From CAZNXJ01 sp964577115 (GTDB lineage: Bacteria; Planctomycetota; Planctomycetia; Pirellulales; Pirellulaceae): a stretch of 7,615 bases of DNA. Every line of letters starts with the position of its first letter. Position 1 is the first letter of the stretch. A model generated the notes under the pieces. It was given only the letters and a program-made list of their open reading frames with translations. It searched no databases and was not told the DNA's origin. The stretch lies in the NCBI GenBank assembly GCA_964577115.1, contig CAZNXJ010000068.1:1-7615 (forward strand), read 5' to 3'. This document shows positions 1 through 7,615 of this stretch, piece by piece. The translations under genes were made by a program, and so were the position numbers.

Positions 1-33
1 TTTGAGAAGGGTGTCGATGCTGCGAAATGCAAG

Positions 34-78
34 TTTGGGTGTCTGGAATTTTGGAAACGTTGAACTTTGGGTGTCTGG
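34..78. repeat. Pair of 13-bp direct repeats TTTGGGTGTCTGG
   Basis: The exact 13-mer TTTGGGTGTCTGG occurs at 34-46 and again at 66-78, a 32-bp period. It is followed by further similar short blocks (GGGTTTGTCC, GGGTTTTGTCC) at about 79-110. The pattern resembles a worn intergenic repeat rather than coding sequence. No function is inferred. Confidence 0.6.
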
Positions 79-148
79 GGTTTGTCCCTGGGTTTTGTCC
101 ACTGGGTTGCAGAGCGGCGTTAGTGCGTACGCCATCACCATGCGCCCA

Positions 149-181
149 CCCCGTGTGTCGGCCGAAGGCCGACACGCGGGG
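149..181. repeat. 15-bp hairpin / palindrome (REP-like)
   Basis: Positions 149-163 pair with 167-181 (15 bp, one G-T wobble at 154/176) around a three-base GAA loop. The inner part of the left arm reads TGTCGGCC. There is no T-run on either side, so it does not look like a classical intrinsic terminator. It shares the TGTCG-plus-GAA loop design with the hairpin 70 bp further on, which suggests one family of palindromic intergenic repeats. Confidence 0.75.
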
Positions 182-250
182 CCTCATATTGATCAAATTG
201 ATGTGTCATGAGATGGTGTATGGGGCGTGTATGGTGGATGCATGGATGAA

Positions 251-300
251 AGCCGGTGTTGGAATGTCGCGGCGAAAGCCGCGACATTCCAACGCCGGTT
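251..300. repeat. 23-bp hairpin with GAAA loop (REP-like)
   Basis: Positions 251-273 pair with 278-300 without a gap: 23 base pairs, of which two are G-T wobbles (257/294 and 252/299). The four-base loop is GAAA. Read as plus-strand RNA this is a GNRA tetraloop closed by a C-G pair. The inner left arm reads TGTCGCGGC, close to the TGTCGGCC of the hairpin at 149-181. The following bases (301-318) are only moderately T-rich, so a terminator role is possible but weak. A palindromic repeat element or the stem of a structured RNA are alternatives. Confidence 0.8.
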
Positions 301-454
301 CTTTAATCTTCTCCTTCTTGTATGCCCAACCAAGCTCAGAACGGGTGATGCGACGTCGGATGGAAACGCACCGTGCATTGCCCCGGGTGTACGCGTTTCG
401 CTACGTCTGCACCCCCTGGGTGCGGGTCTGGTCATGCCCCTGGGAAGCTTTCGG

Positions 455-512
455 AGCCACCGCTTCGCGGTTCGTTGTCCGGCGGAGCCACACGAAAGCC
501 ACCGCTTCGCGG
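455..512. repeat. Two 16-bp direct repeats containing a CCGC-TTC-GCGG palindrome
   Basis: The exact 16-mer AGCCACCGCTTCGCGG occurs at 455-470 and 497-512. Each copy ends in a small palindrome, CCGC-TTC-GCGG. A shorter related block, GGCGGAGCCAC, lies between them at about 481-491. This is typical of tandem intergenic repeat debris; no gene or known element is recognised. Confidence 0.6.
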
Positions 513-669
513 CAGCTCGATTGGGGCGCGGATTGGATGAGCAGTCGCGTTCTTTTCCGGGCTCAAGTCCGCATCGATTGCTTTGACGACCTGGACCTCG
601 ACCGCATGACAAGTGAACAGCCGTACGCCGATGGCATACACGCACCGAACATCGCTATTGCGCGTTGTC

Positions 670-1554
670 CTAGTAGGGAGTGCGGCCGCCGGTGACGCCG
701 TAGACTTCGCCAGTGATGTAGCTGGCTTCGGGCGAGGCGAGCAGCACGTAGACGGGTGCGAGCTCGGCTGGCTGGGCGGGGCGACCAAACACCGTGTTAT
801 CGCCGAACTGCTCGACTTTTTCTGGAGGCATGGTGGCCGGGATCAGCGGTGTCCAGACAGGCCCGGGGGCCACCGCATTCACGCGGATGCCTCGGTCGGC
901 GAGCATCTTCGACAGGCCTTTGGTAAAACCAATGATCGCGCACTTGGTCGACGCGTAGTCGAGCAACTGCGGCGAGGGCTCGTAAGCCTGGATCGAAGTC
1001 GTGTTGATAATCGAGCTGCCAGGCTTCAGATGACGCTCGGCCGCCCGCGCCAAAAAGAACATCGAATAAATGTTCGTGCGAAACGTACGATCAATCTGCT
1101 CTTCGGTGTACTCGTCGAGCGACTCGAGTGCCATCTGGTACGCGGCGTTGTTGACGAGGATGTCGAGCCGACCGAACTCGCCGACAGCTCGTTCGATCAG
1201 CTCGCGGCAGTGGGACTCCTCGCCGATATCGCCGGCGATATGGAGCGACCGCTGCCCTTCGGCCTGCACCAGGTCGGTGGTTTCCCGCGCGTCCTCCTCT
1301 TCGCTCAGATACGAACAAAGAACGTCCGCCCCTTCGCGGGCGAAGGCGAGCGCGACCGCTCTGCCGATGCCGCTATCCGCTCCCGTGATCAACGCTGCTC
1401 GGCCCTTCAGCTTGCCACTGCCCCGATACGACTTTTCACCGTGATCGGCCTTTGGCGCCATCTGTTCTTCTGTGCCCGGGTACTCCTGCTCCTTGGCAGG
1501 AAATGGCGGTTTTGCCCCCTGGTCTTTGGGATTGGACATCGTTTGCTTGGCCAT
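670..1554 (-). CDS. YghA-type short-chain dehydrogenase/reductase (SDR)
   Basis: This 294-residue protein is a classical NAD(P)-dependent oxidoreductase of the SDR superfamily, expected to be cytoplasmic. Visible motifs in order: the cofactor-binding glycine motif TGADSGIG (residues 57-64), NNAA (135-138), and the catalytic tetrad Asn161, Ser187, Tyr200 and Lys204 in YASTK, followed by PGPVWT after the active site. The roughly 50-residue extension before the Rossmann fold, ending GEKSYRGSGKLKGR, and the blocks SIQAYEPSPQLLDYA and QPAELAPVYV match the subgroup of E. coli YghA and Bacillus general stress protein 39, which are aldehyde/alcohol reductases or stress proteins. The ATG start is supported by AGGAG nine bases upstream (1568-1564). 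The length is normal and all key residues are present. The gene is divergent from the operon to its right and probably independent of it. The substrate cannot be told from sequence. Confidence 0.96.
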   Translation of the reverse strand: MAKQTMSNPKDQGAKPPFPAKEQEYPGTEEQMAPKADHGEKSYRGSGKLKGRAALITGADSGIGRAVALAFAREGADVLCSYLSEEEDARETTDLVQAEGQRSLHIAGDIGEESHCRELIERAVGEFGRLDILVNNAAYQMALESLDEYTEEQIDRTFRTNIYSMFFLARAAERHLKPGSSIINTTSIQAYEPSPQLLDYASTKCAIIGFTKGLSKMLADRGIRVNAVAPGPVWTPLIPATMPPEKVEQFGDNTVFGRPAQPAELAPVYVLLASPEASYITGEVYGVTGGRTPY

Positions 1555-1848
1555 TACGGTGAACTCCTCGAATCCTTTTGCCGGATTGGTGGTTTATAGA
1601 TGTATCGACGCATTGATTAGCGGCCGGTCTTGCGCGCGGTGTTGCACCGCTGAGACGCGTGGCCCGTCATTGGATGGGTGTCCAGGGGTGTCGCGAGTAA
1701 CGCGATGTGTTCAGCGTCCTCGCGACCTGGCGTCGTCCATGAGCGCCGCGCAGCGGCAAACGCTCCCTTGCTTCGAGCACTTTCCGTTCCCGTTTTTCTG
1801 GGCGAATTCGAAATTCGAAAGGTGTGCTTCGCGCGCGGGAGCGATAAA
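1555..1848. promoter_or_regulatory. Divergent intergenic region between SDR gene and operon
   Basis: This 294-bp gap separates two divergently transcribed genes and must hold both promoters unless transcription enters from outside. On the minus strand, TATAAA at 1598-1593 could be a -10 box for the SDR gene, leaving a leader of about 30 nt, but the matching -35 position is poor. No convincing sigma-70 promoter is seen for the plus-strand operon. The sequence near its start has the ATTCGAA tandem repeat listed separately. A small inverted repeat, TCGCG-AGTAA-CGCGA, lies at 1691-1705. No gene is supported inside the gap. Confidence 0.4.
1804..1819. repeat. Tandem ATTCGAA repeat / small inverted repeat upstream of operon
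   Basis: ATTCGAA occurs twice in tandem (1806-1812 and 1813-1819). The overlapping GAATT-CGA-AATTC at 1804-1816 is an inverted repeat. It sits about 30 bp before the first likely start codon of the operon and is AT-rich in a GC-rich surround. An operator or promoter element is possible, but nothing identifies a regulator. Confidence 0.3.
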
Positions 1849-4632
1849 ATGTGCGGCATGGGAGAGAAGAGCATGGACTGGATCCGGCACGCTCGGCTCA
1901 CTACGAGCACTCTTGGCATCGCCTTCTTGATCGCCCTCCTCCCGTTTGGCAGAGTCTCGGCGGCCACGCTGCGGGAAGCCGAACGCCTGCTGCATTCGGG
2001 GGACTACGAGCGGTGCATCGCCGCCGCACAGGAAGCTATCGATCGAGGGCAGTATGCCGAACCCTGGCAGCTCCTGAAAATTGAAGCCGAGATGGCGCTC
2101 GGCCGGTATCTCGATGCTGCCCAGACGGTCGACGAGGCCCTGCGGCGCTATTACAGCAGCCTGCGGCTGCGCTGGGCCGGCCACACCGTCTACCAGCACC
2201 TCGGTGAAACCGCTCGCGCGCAGGCCATGCTTCAGCAGATCGATGCGCTCGTGCGACGCAGCCCACGCAGCTACAACGATGCGGCCAGCCGCATTGTGCT
2301 CGGCCGCTACTTCACCCTTGCCGGCGCCGACCCTCGGCGAGTGCTGGAACTGTTCTATGACCGCGTGAAAAAGGATTCGCCCGAGTTCGTCGACGCCTAT
2401 CTGGCGGCCGGCGAGCTTGCTCTGGAGAAGCACGACTACGCCGTCGCGGCCAAGGAATTCGAGCAGGCTCTGCGGATTGCTCCCGAACATCCCACCGTCC
2501 ACTGGGGATTGGCGCGGGCCTATGCGCCGAGCGACCGCGAGCGCGCTCAGACGGCGATTGAAACCGCGCTGCGCATCAATCCTCGCCACGTGCCGACGCT
2601 GCTGCTGGTCGCCGAACATCAGATGGATTCCGAGCAGTACGACGAGGCCCAAGAGACGTTAGAAAGGGTGCTCGCCGTCAACCCCGAACGGCCCGAAGCG
2701 TGGGCGTATCGAGCAGCCATTGCGCATTTGAAAAGTGATCCGGACAAAGAGGGTTTTTATCGCCGCGTAGCGCTGGGCTGGTGGCCGCTCAATCCCCAAG
2801 TCGACTATCTGATCGGCCGCGAGCTATCCCAGCACTACCGGTTCCGCGAAGGCGCGCGGTATCAGCGCCGAGCGCTGACGATGGATTCCGAATATCTGCC
2901 GGCCAAGATTCAACTGAGCAACGATCTATTGAGGCTCGGCGATTCTGAAGGCTGGTTGCTGGCCGACGAGGTGTCGCGGCGTGACGGCTATAACGTGGTG
3001 GCTCACAACCTGATGCAATTGCACGAGCGGCTCTCGCAGTTCCGCACTCTCGAGCGCCCGCCGTTCATCGTGCGCATGGATCCTCGCGAGGCCGACGTCT
3101 ATGGCACGCAGGTCCTCGATCTGCTCGAGCGCGCGCACGCCGAGCTGGCTCCGAAGTACCAGGTGATGCTTACCGAACCGGTCGTGGTCGAAATCTTTCC
3201 AAGACAACAGGACTTCGCGATCCGCACCTTTGGGCTGCCCGGCGGAGAAGGATTCCTCGGCGTCTGCTTTGGTTCTGTGATCACCGCCAATAGTCCGGCC
3301 GCCCTGGGAGGCAACCGAACGAACTGGCAGTCCGTGCTGTGGCACGAATTCTGTCACGTTCTGACGCTCACGAAGACCGGAAATAAGATGCCGCGCTGGT
3401 TTTCCGAGGGGCTGTCGGTCTATGAAGAGCGGCAGGCGAACGCGTCGTGGGGCGAGCGGCTTACGCCGGCGTACCGGCAGATGATTATGGACGGCGAGTT
3501 CACACCGCTCAGCGAACTCAGCGCGGCGTTCCTCCGCCCCAAGTCGCCGGCGCATCTGCAATTCGCTTACTACGAATCGTCGATGGTGATTGAGTACCTC
3601 GTCGAGCGGCATGGATTCGAGACGATCGTGCGATTGCTCGACGATTTGGGGCTCGGAATCGAGATGAACGCTGCGCTGGCTCAGCGTGTCGGCAGCCTCG
3701 AAGTGCTCGACGACGACTTCGCTGAATTCTTGAAGACTCGCGCCGAGCAGTATGCGCCGGAGGCTGATTGGACACCGCTGCCCGATAGCGGGCTACGTGA
3801 TCGCGACGCCATCACCGAGTGGCTCGCGCAGCACCCCAATAATTTTTATGGACTCCAGCAGCAAGCCTCGCTTCTCATCCGTCAGCAAGATTGGGAGCGC
3901 GCCATCGAGGTCGCCGAGCAACTGAAGAAGCTCTGCCCGCATTACGTCGGCGCAAATAATGCCTACCGCATCCTTGCGCATTGTTATCGCGAACAAGGTG
4001 ATAGCGAAGCGGAGCGGGCAGTGTTGGAGGAGCTAGCCGAGCGCGACGACGACGCACTGGATGTTTATGAACGCTTGTGCGAGCTGGCTCGCGAGAAGGA
4101 GGATTGGGAAGCGGTGCGGCGCAATGCCGAGCGGGCGCTGGCTGTCAATCCGCTCCGTCCTTCCCTGCAGGCGATCTGGGCCGGTGCGGCCGAGCAGCTG
4201 AAGCAATGGCAAGACGCGGCTGCCGCCTACCAAGCGATACTCGCTTTGGATCCTGTCGATCCCGCCGGCGTTCATTATCGACTCGCCGAGGCGCACCACC
4301 AAAACGGCGAAACCGAGGCGGCTCGGCATCATGTCCTGCGGGCGCTCGAAGAGGCGCCGCGCTTCCAAGCCGCGCAGCGCTTGCTGCTCGACCTGGCACG
4401 CGCCTCACCGCCGAACGCGAATGCCACAGCGGCAACGGACGAACCGGCTAATCCGACGGCGACGGCCGGCCGAGCGTCGCAGGAGGACCCCGCTCTGGCA
4501 GGCGCCGACGAGGAAAACGAAACAGCAAACAACGACGCGGCAAAGGACGATGCAGCGAGCAACGAGGTAGCGGACGATGCGGCCGACGACAATGCAGCCG
4601 AGGACCGCGGTCAATCGGGAGGAGAAGAATGA
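1849..4632 (+). CDS. Exported TPR-repeat zinc metallopeptidase (peptidase MA-like, HEFCH)
   Basis: This is a 927-residue protein when started at ATG 1849. An N-terminal signal peptide is followed by helical TPR repeats (about residues 40-395, clear units such as YAVAAKEFEQALRIAPEHP), a gluzincin-type peptidase domain (about 406-620), a second TPR array (about 664-850), and an Ala/Asp/Glu/Asn-rich acidic tail (about 855-927). The peptidase domain shows the zinc motif HEFCH (499-503) and, 16 residues later, Glu520 in WFSEGLSVYEE, the likely third ligand, as in peptidase MA-like families. A metal-dependent protease acting outside the cytoplasm on TPR-bound partners is inferred. Start choice: GGGAG lies 7 nt before ATG 1849. 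ATG 1873 also has GGAG 8 nt upstream and gives a more ordinary signal peptide (hydrophobic core LGIAFLIALLPFG, cleavage near VSA-A). The in-frame ATG at 1678 would bury the signal sequence and is unlikely. The stop overlaps the next start (ATGA). Confidence 0.9.
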   Translation: MCGMGEKSMDWIRHARLTTSTLGIAFLIALLPFGRVSAATLREAERLLHSGDYERCIAAAQEAIDRGQYAEPWQLLKIEAEMALGRYLDAAQTVDEALRRYYSSLRLRWAGHTVYQHLGETARAQAMLQQIDALVRRSPRSYNDAASRIVLGRYFTLAGADPRRVLELFYDRVKKDSPEFVDAYLAAGELALEKHDYAVAAKEFEQALRIAPEHPTVHWGLARAYAPSDRERAQTAIETALRINPRHVPTLLLVAEHQMDSEQYDEAQETLERVLAVNPERPEAWAYRAAIAHLKSDPDKEGFYRRVALGWWPLNPQVDYLIGRELSQHYRFREGARYQRRALTMDSEYLPAKIQLSNDLLRLGDSEGWLLADEVSRRDGYNVVAHNLMQLHERLSQFRTLERPPFIVRMDPREADVYGTQVLDLLERAHAELAPKYQVMLTEPVVVEIFPRQQDFAIRTFGLPGGEGFLGVCFGSVITANSPAALGGNRTNWQSVLWHEFCHVLTLTKTGNKMPRWFSEGLSVYEERQANASWGERLTPAYRQMIMDGEFTPLSELSAAFLRPKSPAHLQFAYYESSMVIEYLVERHGFETIVRLLDDLGLGIEMNAALAQRVGSLEVLDDDFAEFLKTRAEQYAPEADWTPLPDSGLRDRDAITEWLAQHPNNFYGLQQQASLLIRQQDWERAIEVAEQLKKLCPHYVGANNAYRILAHCYREQGDSEAERAVLEELAERDDDALDVYERLCELAREKEDWEAVRRNAERALAVNPLRPSLQAIWAGAAEQLKQWQDAAAAYQAILALDPVDPAGVHYRLAEAHHQNGETEAARHHVLRALEEAPRFQAAQRLLLDLARASPPNANATAATDEPANPTATAGRASQEDPALAGADEENETANNDAAKDDAASNEVADDAADDNAAEDRGQSGGEE

Positions 4633-5432
4633 AAGCTCGCATGGCGCTGGCGCTTGTCCTGGGACTCACGCTGACGACCATCGGCGAGGGGCAACGAGGC
4701 TTCACGCTCGACCGCAATGGCGTGCCCGAATGGGAGAACCCGGCCGAGTTTCAGGACGATGTCTTTACGTTCGTGCGCGTCAAGTTCGACTCGTACGGCG
4801 GCCGGTGGCGGGAGAAGTGGAGCACGGATTTTCCCGACTGCGATTTGAACTTCTCGTTCCGACTCCAGCAGCTCACGTCGATGAAAGTGAATCCGCAACC
4901 GGTCATTGTCGAGCTCAGCGACCCGTCGATCTTCGAGTATCCGTTCCTCTACATGATCGAGCCGGGCGACATTGCACCGCTAAGTGACCAGGAGATTGCG
5001 AACCTCCGGCGCTACTGCTTCAACGGCGGTTTTCTAATGGTGGATGATTTCTGGGGCGAAGAGGAGTGGTTCAACTTCTATCGCGAAATCAAACGCGTGT
5101 TTCCGGATCGCGAACCGGTCGAGTTGCCACTCGAGCACGAAATCTTTCACTGCGTCTACGACCTCAAGGAGAAGCCGCAGATCCCGAGCATCAACCTGGC
5201 GATTCGTGGACGCGCCCAAGGAATCACGTGGGAACGCTGGGACGCGCAGGAGCCTCATTACCGGGCGATCTTCGACGATCATGGCAAAATCATGGTGCTG
5301 ATCTGCCACAATACAGATCTCGGGGATGGCTGGGAGCGAGAGGGGCTGGATCCTTGGTACTTCCATGAATTCTCCGAGAAGAAAGCCTATCCGCTGGGCA
5401 TCAACATCGTGACGTACGCCATGACCCACTGA
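4629..5432 (+). CDS. DUF4159 domain-containing exported protein
   Basis: This 267-residue protein belongs to the DUF4159 family by its pattern: FVRVKFDS near residue 47, W-STDFPDCDLNF (about 64-75), YPFLYMIEPGDIAPLSDQE (about 104-122), and the hallmark GGFLMVDDFWG (133-143), followed by HEIFH (170-174). The family is poorly characterised and is thought to have a glutamine-amidotransferase-like fold; no catalytic triad is claimed here. The N-terminus (MKARMALALVLGLTLTTIGEG) looks like a signal peptide, with no other membrane segment, so an exported location is likely. HEIFH fits HExxH by letters but is probably part of the family's conserved HPLF-type block rather than a zinc site. The ATG overlaps the preceding stop as ATGA and has GGAGGAG just upstream, so expression should be coupled to the peptidase. 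DUF4159 genes often sit beside MoxR/DUF58/BatA genes, as here. Confidence 0.92.
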   Translation: MKARMALALVLGLTLTTIGEGQRGFTLDRNGVPEWENPAEFQDDVFTFVRVKFDSYGGRWREKWSTDFPDCDLNFSFRLQQLTSMKVNPQPVIVELSDPSIFEYPFLYMIEPGDIAPLSDQEIANLRRYCFNGGFLMVDDFWGEEEWFNFYREIKRVFPDREPVELPLEHEIFHCVYDLKEKPQIPSINLAIRGRAQGITWERWDAQEPHYRAIFDDHGKIMVLICHNTDLGDGWEREGLDPWYFHEFSEKKAYPLGINIVTYAMTH

Positions 5433-5456
5433 TCCCTTTGTTCAAGGATTTGCCTG

Positions 5457-6469
<1,013 letters not shown>

Positions 6470-6470
<1 letters not shown>

Positions 6471-7450
6471 TGGCGATTACGCGTTGGTTCCGCCGCGAAC
6501 GGCCCCAGGAAGAACACGCCGCACGCCAAAGCGAGCATGTCGATCCCGACGCGCTGATGCGGATCAAGAGTCTGCAACTTCGCGCGCGAGCGGTCGTCGA
6601 GGGTTACCTGTCGGGGCTGCACCGCAGCCCGTACCACGGATTTTCCGTCGAGTTCACCGAGTACCGGCAGTACACGCCGGGCGACGATCTGCGTTATCTC
6701 GACTGGCGGCTCTATGCTCGCAGTGACCGTTTCTATTTGAAACGCTTCGAAGACGAAACCAACCTGCGTTGCCATCTGCTGCTCGACCTGAGCCGTTCCA
6801 TGTCCTATGGATCGCGCGGCTATTCGAAGAGCGACTACGCGCGGACGCTGGCGGCGACATTCAGCTACTTTCTCGCGATGCAGCGCGACGCGGTGGGGGT
6901 AATGACGTTCGACGAGCAGCTAGGTGAGTACTTGCCGCCGCGTTATCGGCCCGGGCACCTCCACCGCATAATGCTGTGTCTCGAGCGCGAGGAAGGCGGG
7001 CGCGGCACCAACCTCATCGAACCGCTTGATCAGCTCGCCCAGGTCATTCGCAAGCGCGGACTGATCGTGCTGATCTCCGATCTCTTGGCGCCTGCCGAGC
7101 AGCTCGACCGGTACTTGGGCTACCTCGCCGCCCGCGGGCACGACGTCGTTATCTTTCGCGTGCTTGATCCAGCGGAGCTCGAGTTTTCCTTCGAGCAGCC
7201 CACGATGTTCCGCGATCTCGAGAACGGCGGAGAAATGTACATCGATCCACAGGCAGCGCGTGCGGAATACCATCGCCGTTTTCAGCAACACGCCACGTCG
7301 CTCGACGAGACGTGTGGCCGGCTAGGCATTGAATTGCGAACGATCCGGACCGACGAGCCGCTGGAACTGGCCATGTTCCAGTTCGTCGAGGCCCGAGCTC
7401 GCCGCGGTCGCTTGGCCCGCACGCGCCGAATGGCGGGAGGAGCACGATGA
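6470..7450 (+). CDS. DUF58 domain / vWA-like protein
   Basis: This is a 326-residue DUF58 protein with a von Willebrand A-like domain. The family signature is seen as EFTEYRQYTPGDDLRYLDW (61-79), then AR-DRFYLKRFEDE (83-96). A complete MIDAS-type metal site follows: DLSRS (106-110), Thr180 in GRGTNL, and Asp204 in LISDLL. There is no signal peptide or membrane segment; the C-terminal 20 residues are Arg-rich. DUF58 proteins are regular partners of MoxR ATPases, and the metal site is thought to mediate protein contacts controlled by the ATPase. The start is the ATG at 6470 inside TGATG, sharing one base with the MoxR stop. No good ribosome binding site precedes it, so translation probably depends on ribosomes finishing moxR. 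Upstream in-frame extension to 6239 lies within moxR and is rejected. Confidence 0.96.
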
Positions 7451-7615
7451 GCTTTCTCGCGCCGCTGTATCTGGCCGGCCTGGCGGCCCTGTCGCTGCCG
7501 ATCGTGCTGCACTTGATACGGCGCGTGCCACGCGGCCGGTTGCCGTTTAGCACGCTGATGTTTCTTACCCAATCGCCGCCGCGCATCACGCGTCGCAGCC
7601 GCATTGATCATTGGC
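7447..7615 (+). CDS. BatA-type membrane protein, N-terminal fragment (runs off the window)
   Basis: Only the first 56 codons are present. The start MSFLAPLYLAGLAALSLPIV, followed by LHLIRRVPRGRLPFSTLMFL, is the typical N-terminal segment of BatA/aerotolerance-type proteins: a first transmembrane helix ending in P-I-V-LHL, then a basic stretch and the F-STLMFL block. Proteins of this kind in such operons usually continue with a vWA or large exported region and a second membrane helix, but this cannot be seen here. The ATG overlaps the DUF58 stop as ATGA and has GGGAGGAG just upstream (about 7436-7442). Its place after MoxR and DUF58 is the standard order of the module. The truncation is due only to the window edge. 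Confidence 0.9.
   Translation, partial: MSFLAPLYLAGLAALSLPIVLHLIRRVPRGRLPFSTLMFLTQSPPRITRRSRIDHW

Larger units (their letters stand above)
1..669. other. Gene-free region with decayed repeats and palindromes
   Basis: I see no credible protein gene here. The open frames on either strand lack a convincing ribosome binding site, run straight through hairpins and repeats, and give low-complexity Arg/Ser/Pro-rich peptides with no recognisable domain. The region contains a 13-bp direct repeat (34-46 and 66-78), two long hairpins (149-181 and 251-300), and a 16-bp direct repeat around the small palindrome CCGCTTCGCGG (455-512). It lies downstream of the minus-strand SDR gene, whose stop is at 672-670. 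No simple stem plus T-run terminator is visible directly after that stop. The best reading is an intergenic island of palindromic, REP-like repeat debris. It could also hold a transcribed structured RNA, but no known RNA family is recognised. Confidence 0.6.

Noticed and set aside
380..423. Possible inverted repeat GCCCCGGGTG ... CACCCCCTGGGTGC
   Set aside because: The arms match only with mismatches and bulges, so it is too weak to call as a separate hairpin.
1..669. CRISPR array
   Set aside because: The repeats are of different types, occur only twice each, and lack regular spacers or cas genes.
27..695. Long plus-strand open frame (222 codons) across the intergenic island and into the SDR end
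   Set aside because: It has no clear ribosome binding site, passes through both hairpins and the direct repeats, has no recognisable domain, and overlaps the 3' end of a well-supported gene on the other strand.
613..1599. 328-codon plus-strand open frame opposite the SDR gene
   Set aside because: It is an antisense shadow of a gene with complete SDR motifs, caused by high GC codon bias; its translation shows no domain.
1678..1848. 57-codon N-terminal extension of the TPR-peptidase
   Set aside because: It would place the signal peptide more than 65 residues inside the protein; ATG codons at 1849 and 1873 have good ribosome binding sites.
5136..5150. HEIFH in the DUF4159 protein as a second zinc protease motif
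   Set aside because: It falls at a block where DUF4159 proteins carry a conserved H-x-x-F pattern, and no third ligand or peptidase context is visible.

Overview
The window looks like a piece of a planctomycete chromosome, probably from the Pirellulales. The grounds are a GC-rich sequence, a run of MoxR AAA+ ATPase, DUF58/vWA protein and BatA-type membrane protein headed by a DUF4159 protein and a large exported TPR-metallopeptidase, and an intergenic stretch filled with palindromes. This assignment comes from gene content and style read by eye, not from a database search.

Layout. Positions 1-669 hold no convincing gene. They contain decayed direct repeats and two strong hairpins (149-181 and 251-300). 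A YghA-type short-chain dehydrogenase/reductase lies on the minus strand (1554 to 670). A 294-bp divergent intergenic region (1555-1848) separates it from a plus-strand operon that runs to the end of the window. The operon order is: exported TPR/HExxH metallopeptidase (1849-4632), exported DUF4159 protein (4629-5432), MoxR AAA+ ATPase (5457-6470), DUF58/vWA-type protein (6470-7450), and the N-terminus of a BatA-type membrane protein (7447 to beyond 7615).

How the genes fit together. Three of the four operon junctions overlap (ATGA, TGATG, ATGA), and the fourth is a 24-nt gap with a ribosome binding site. The five genes are therefore very likely co-transcribed and translationally coupled. MoxR plus a DUF58 protein plus BatA-like membrane proteins is a widespread module, thought to be a chaperone or activation system working at the membrane through AAA+ ATPase and MIDAS metal-site proteins. 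Here it is joined to two proteins with export signals. One is a metallopeptidase with TPR arrays on both sides of the catalytic domain; the other is a DUF4159 protein. A reasonable inference is an envelope quality-control or maturation system in which cytoplasmic ATPase and vWA parts, a membrane BatA part and an exported protease act together. No substrate can be read from the sequence. The SDR gene is divergent and probably functionally separate.
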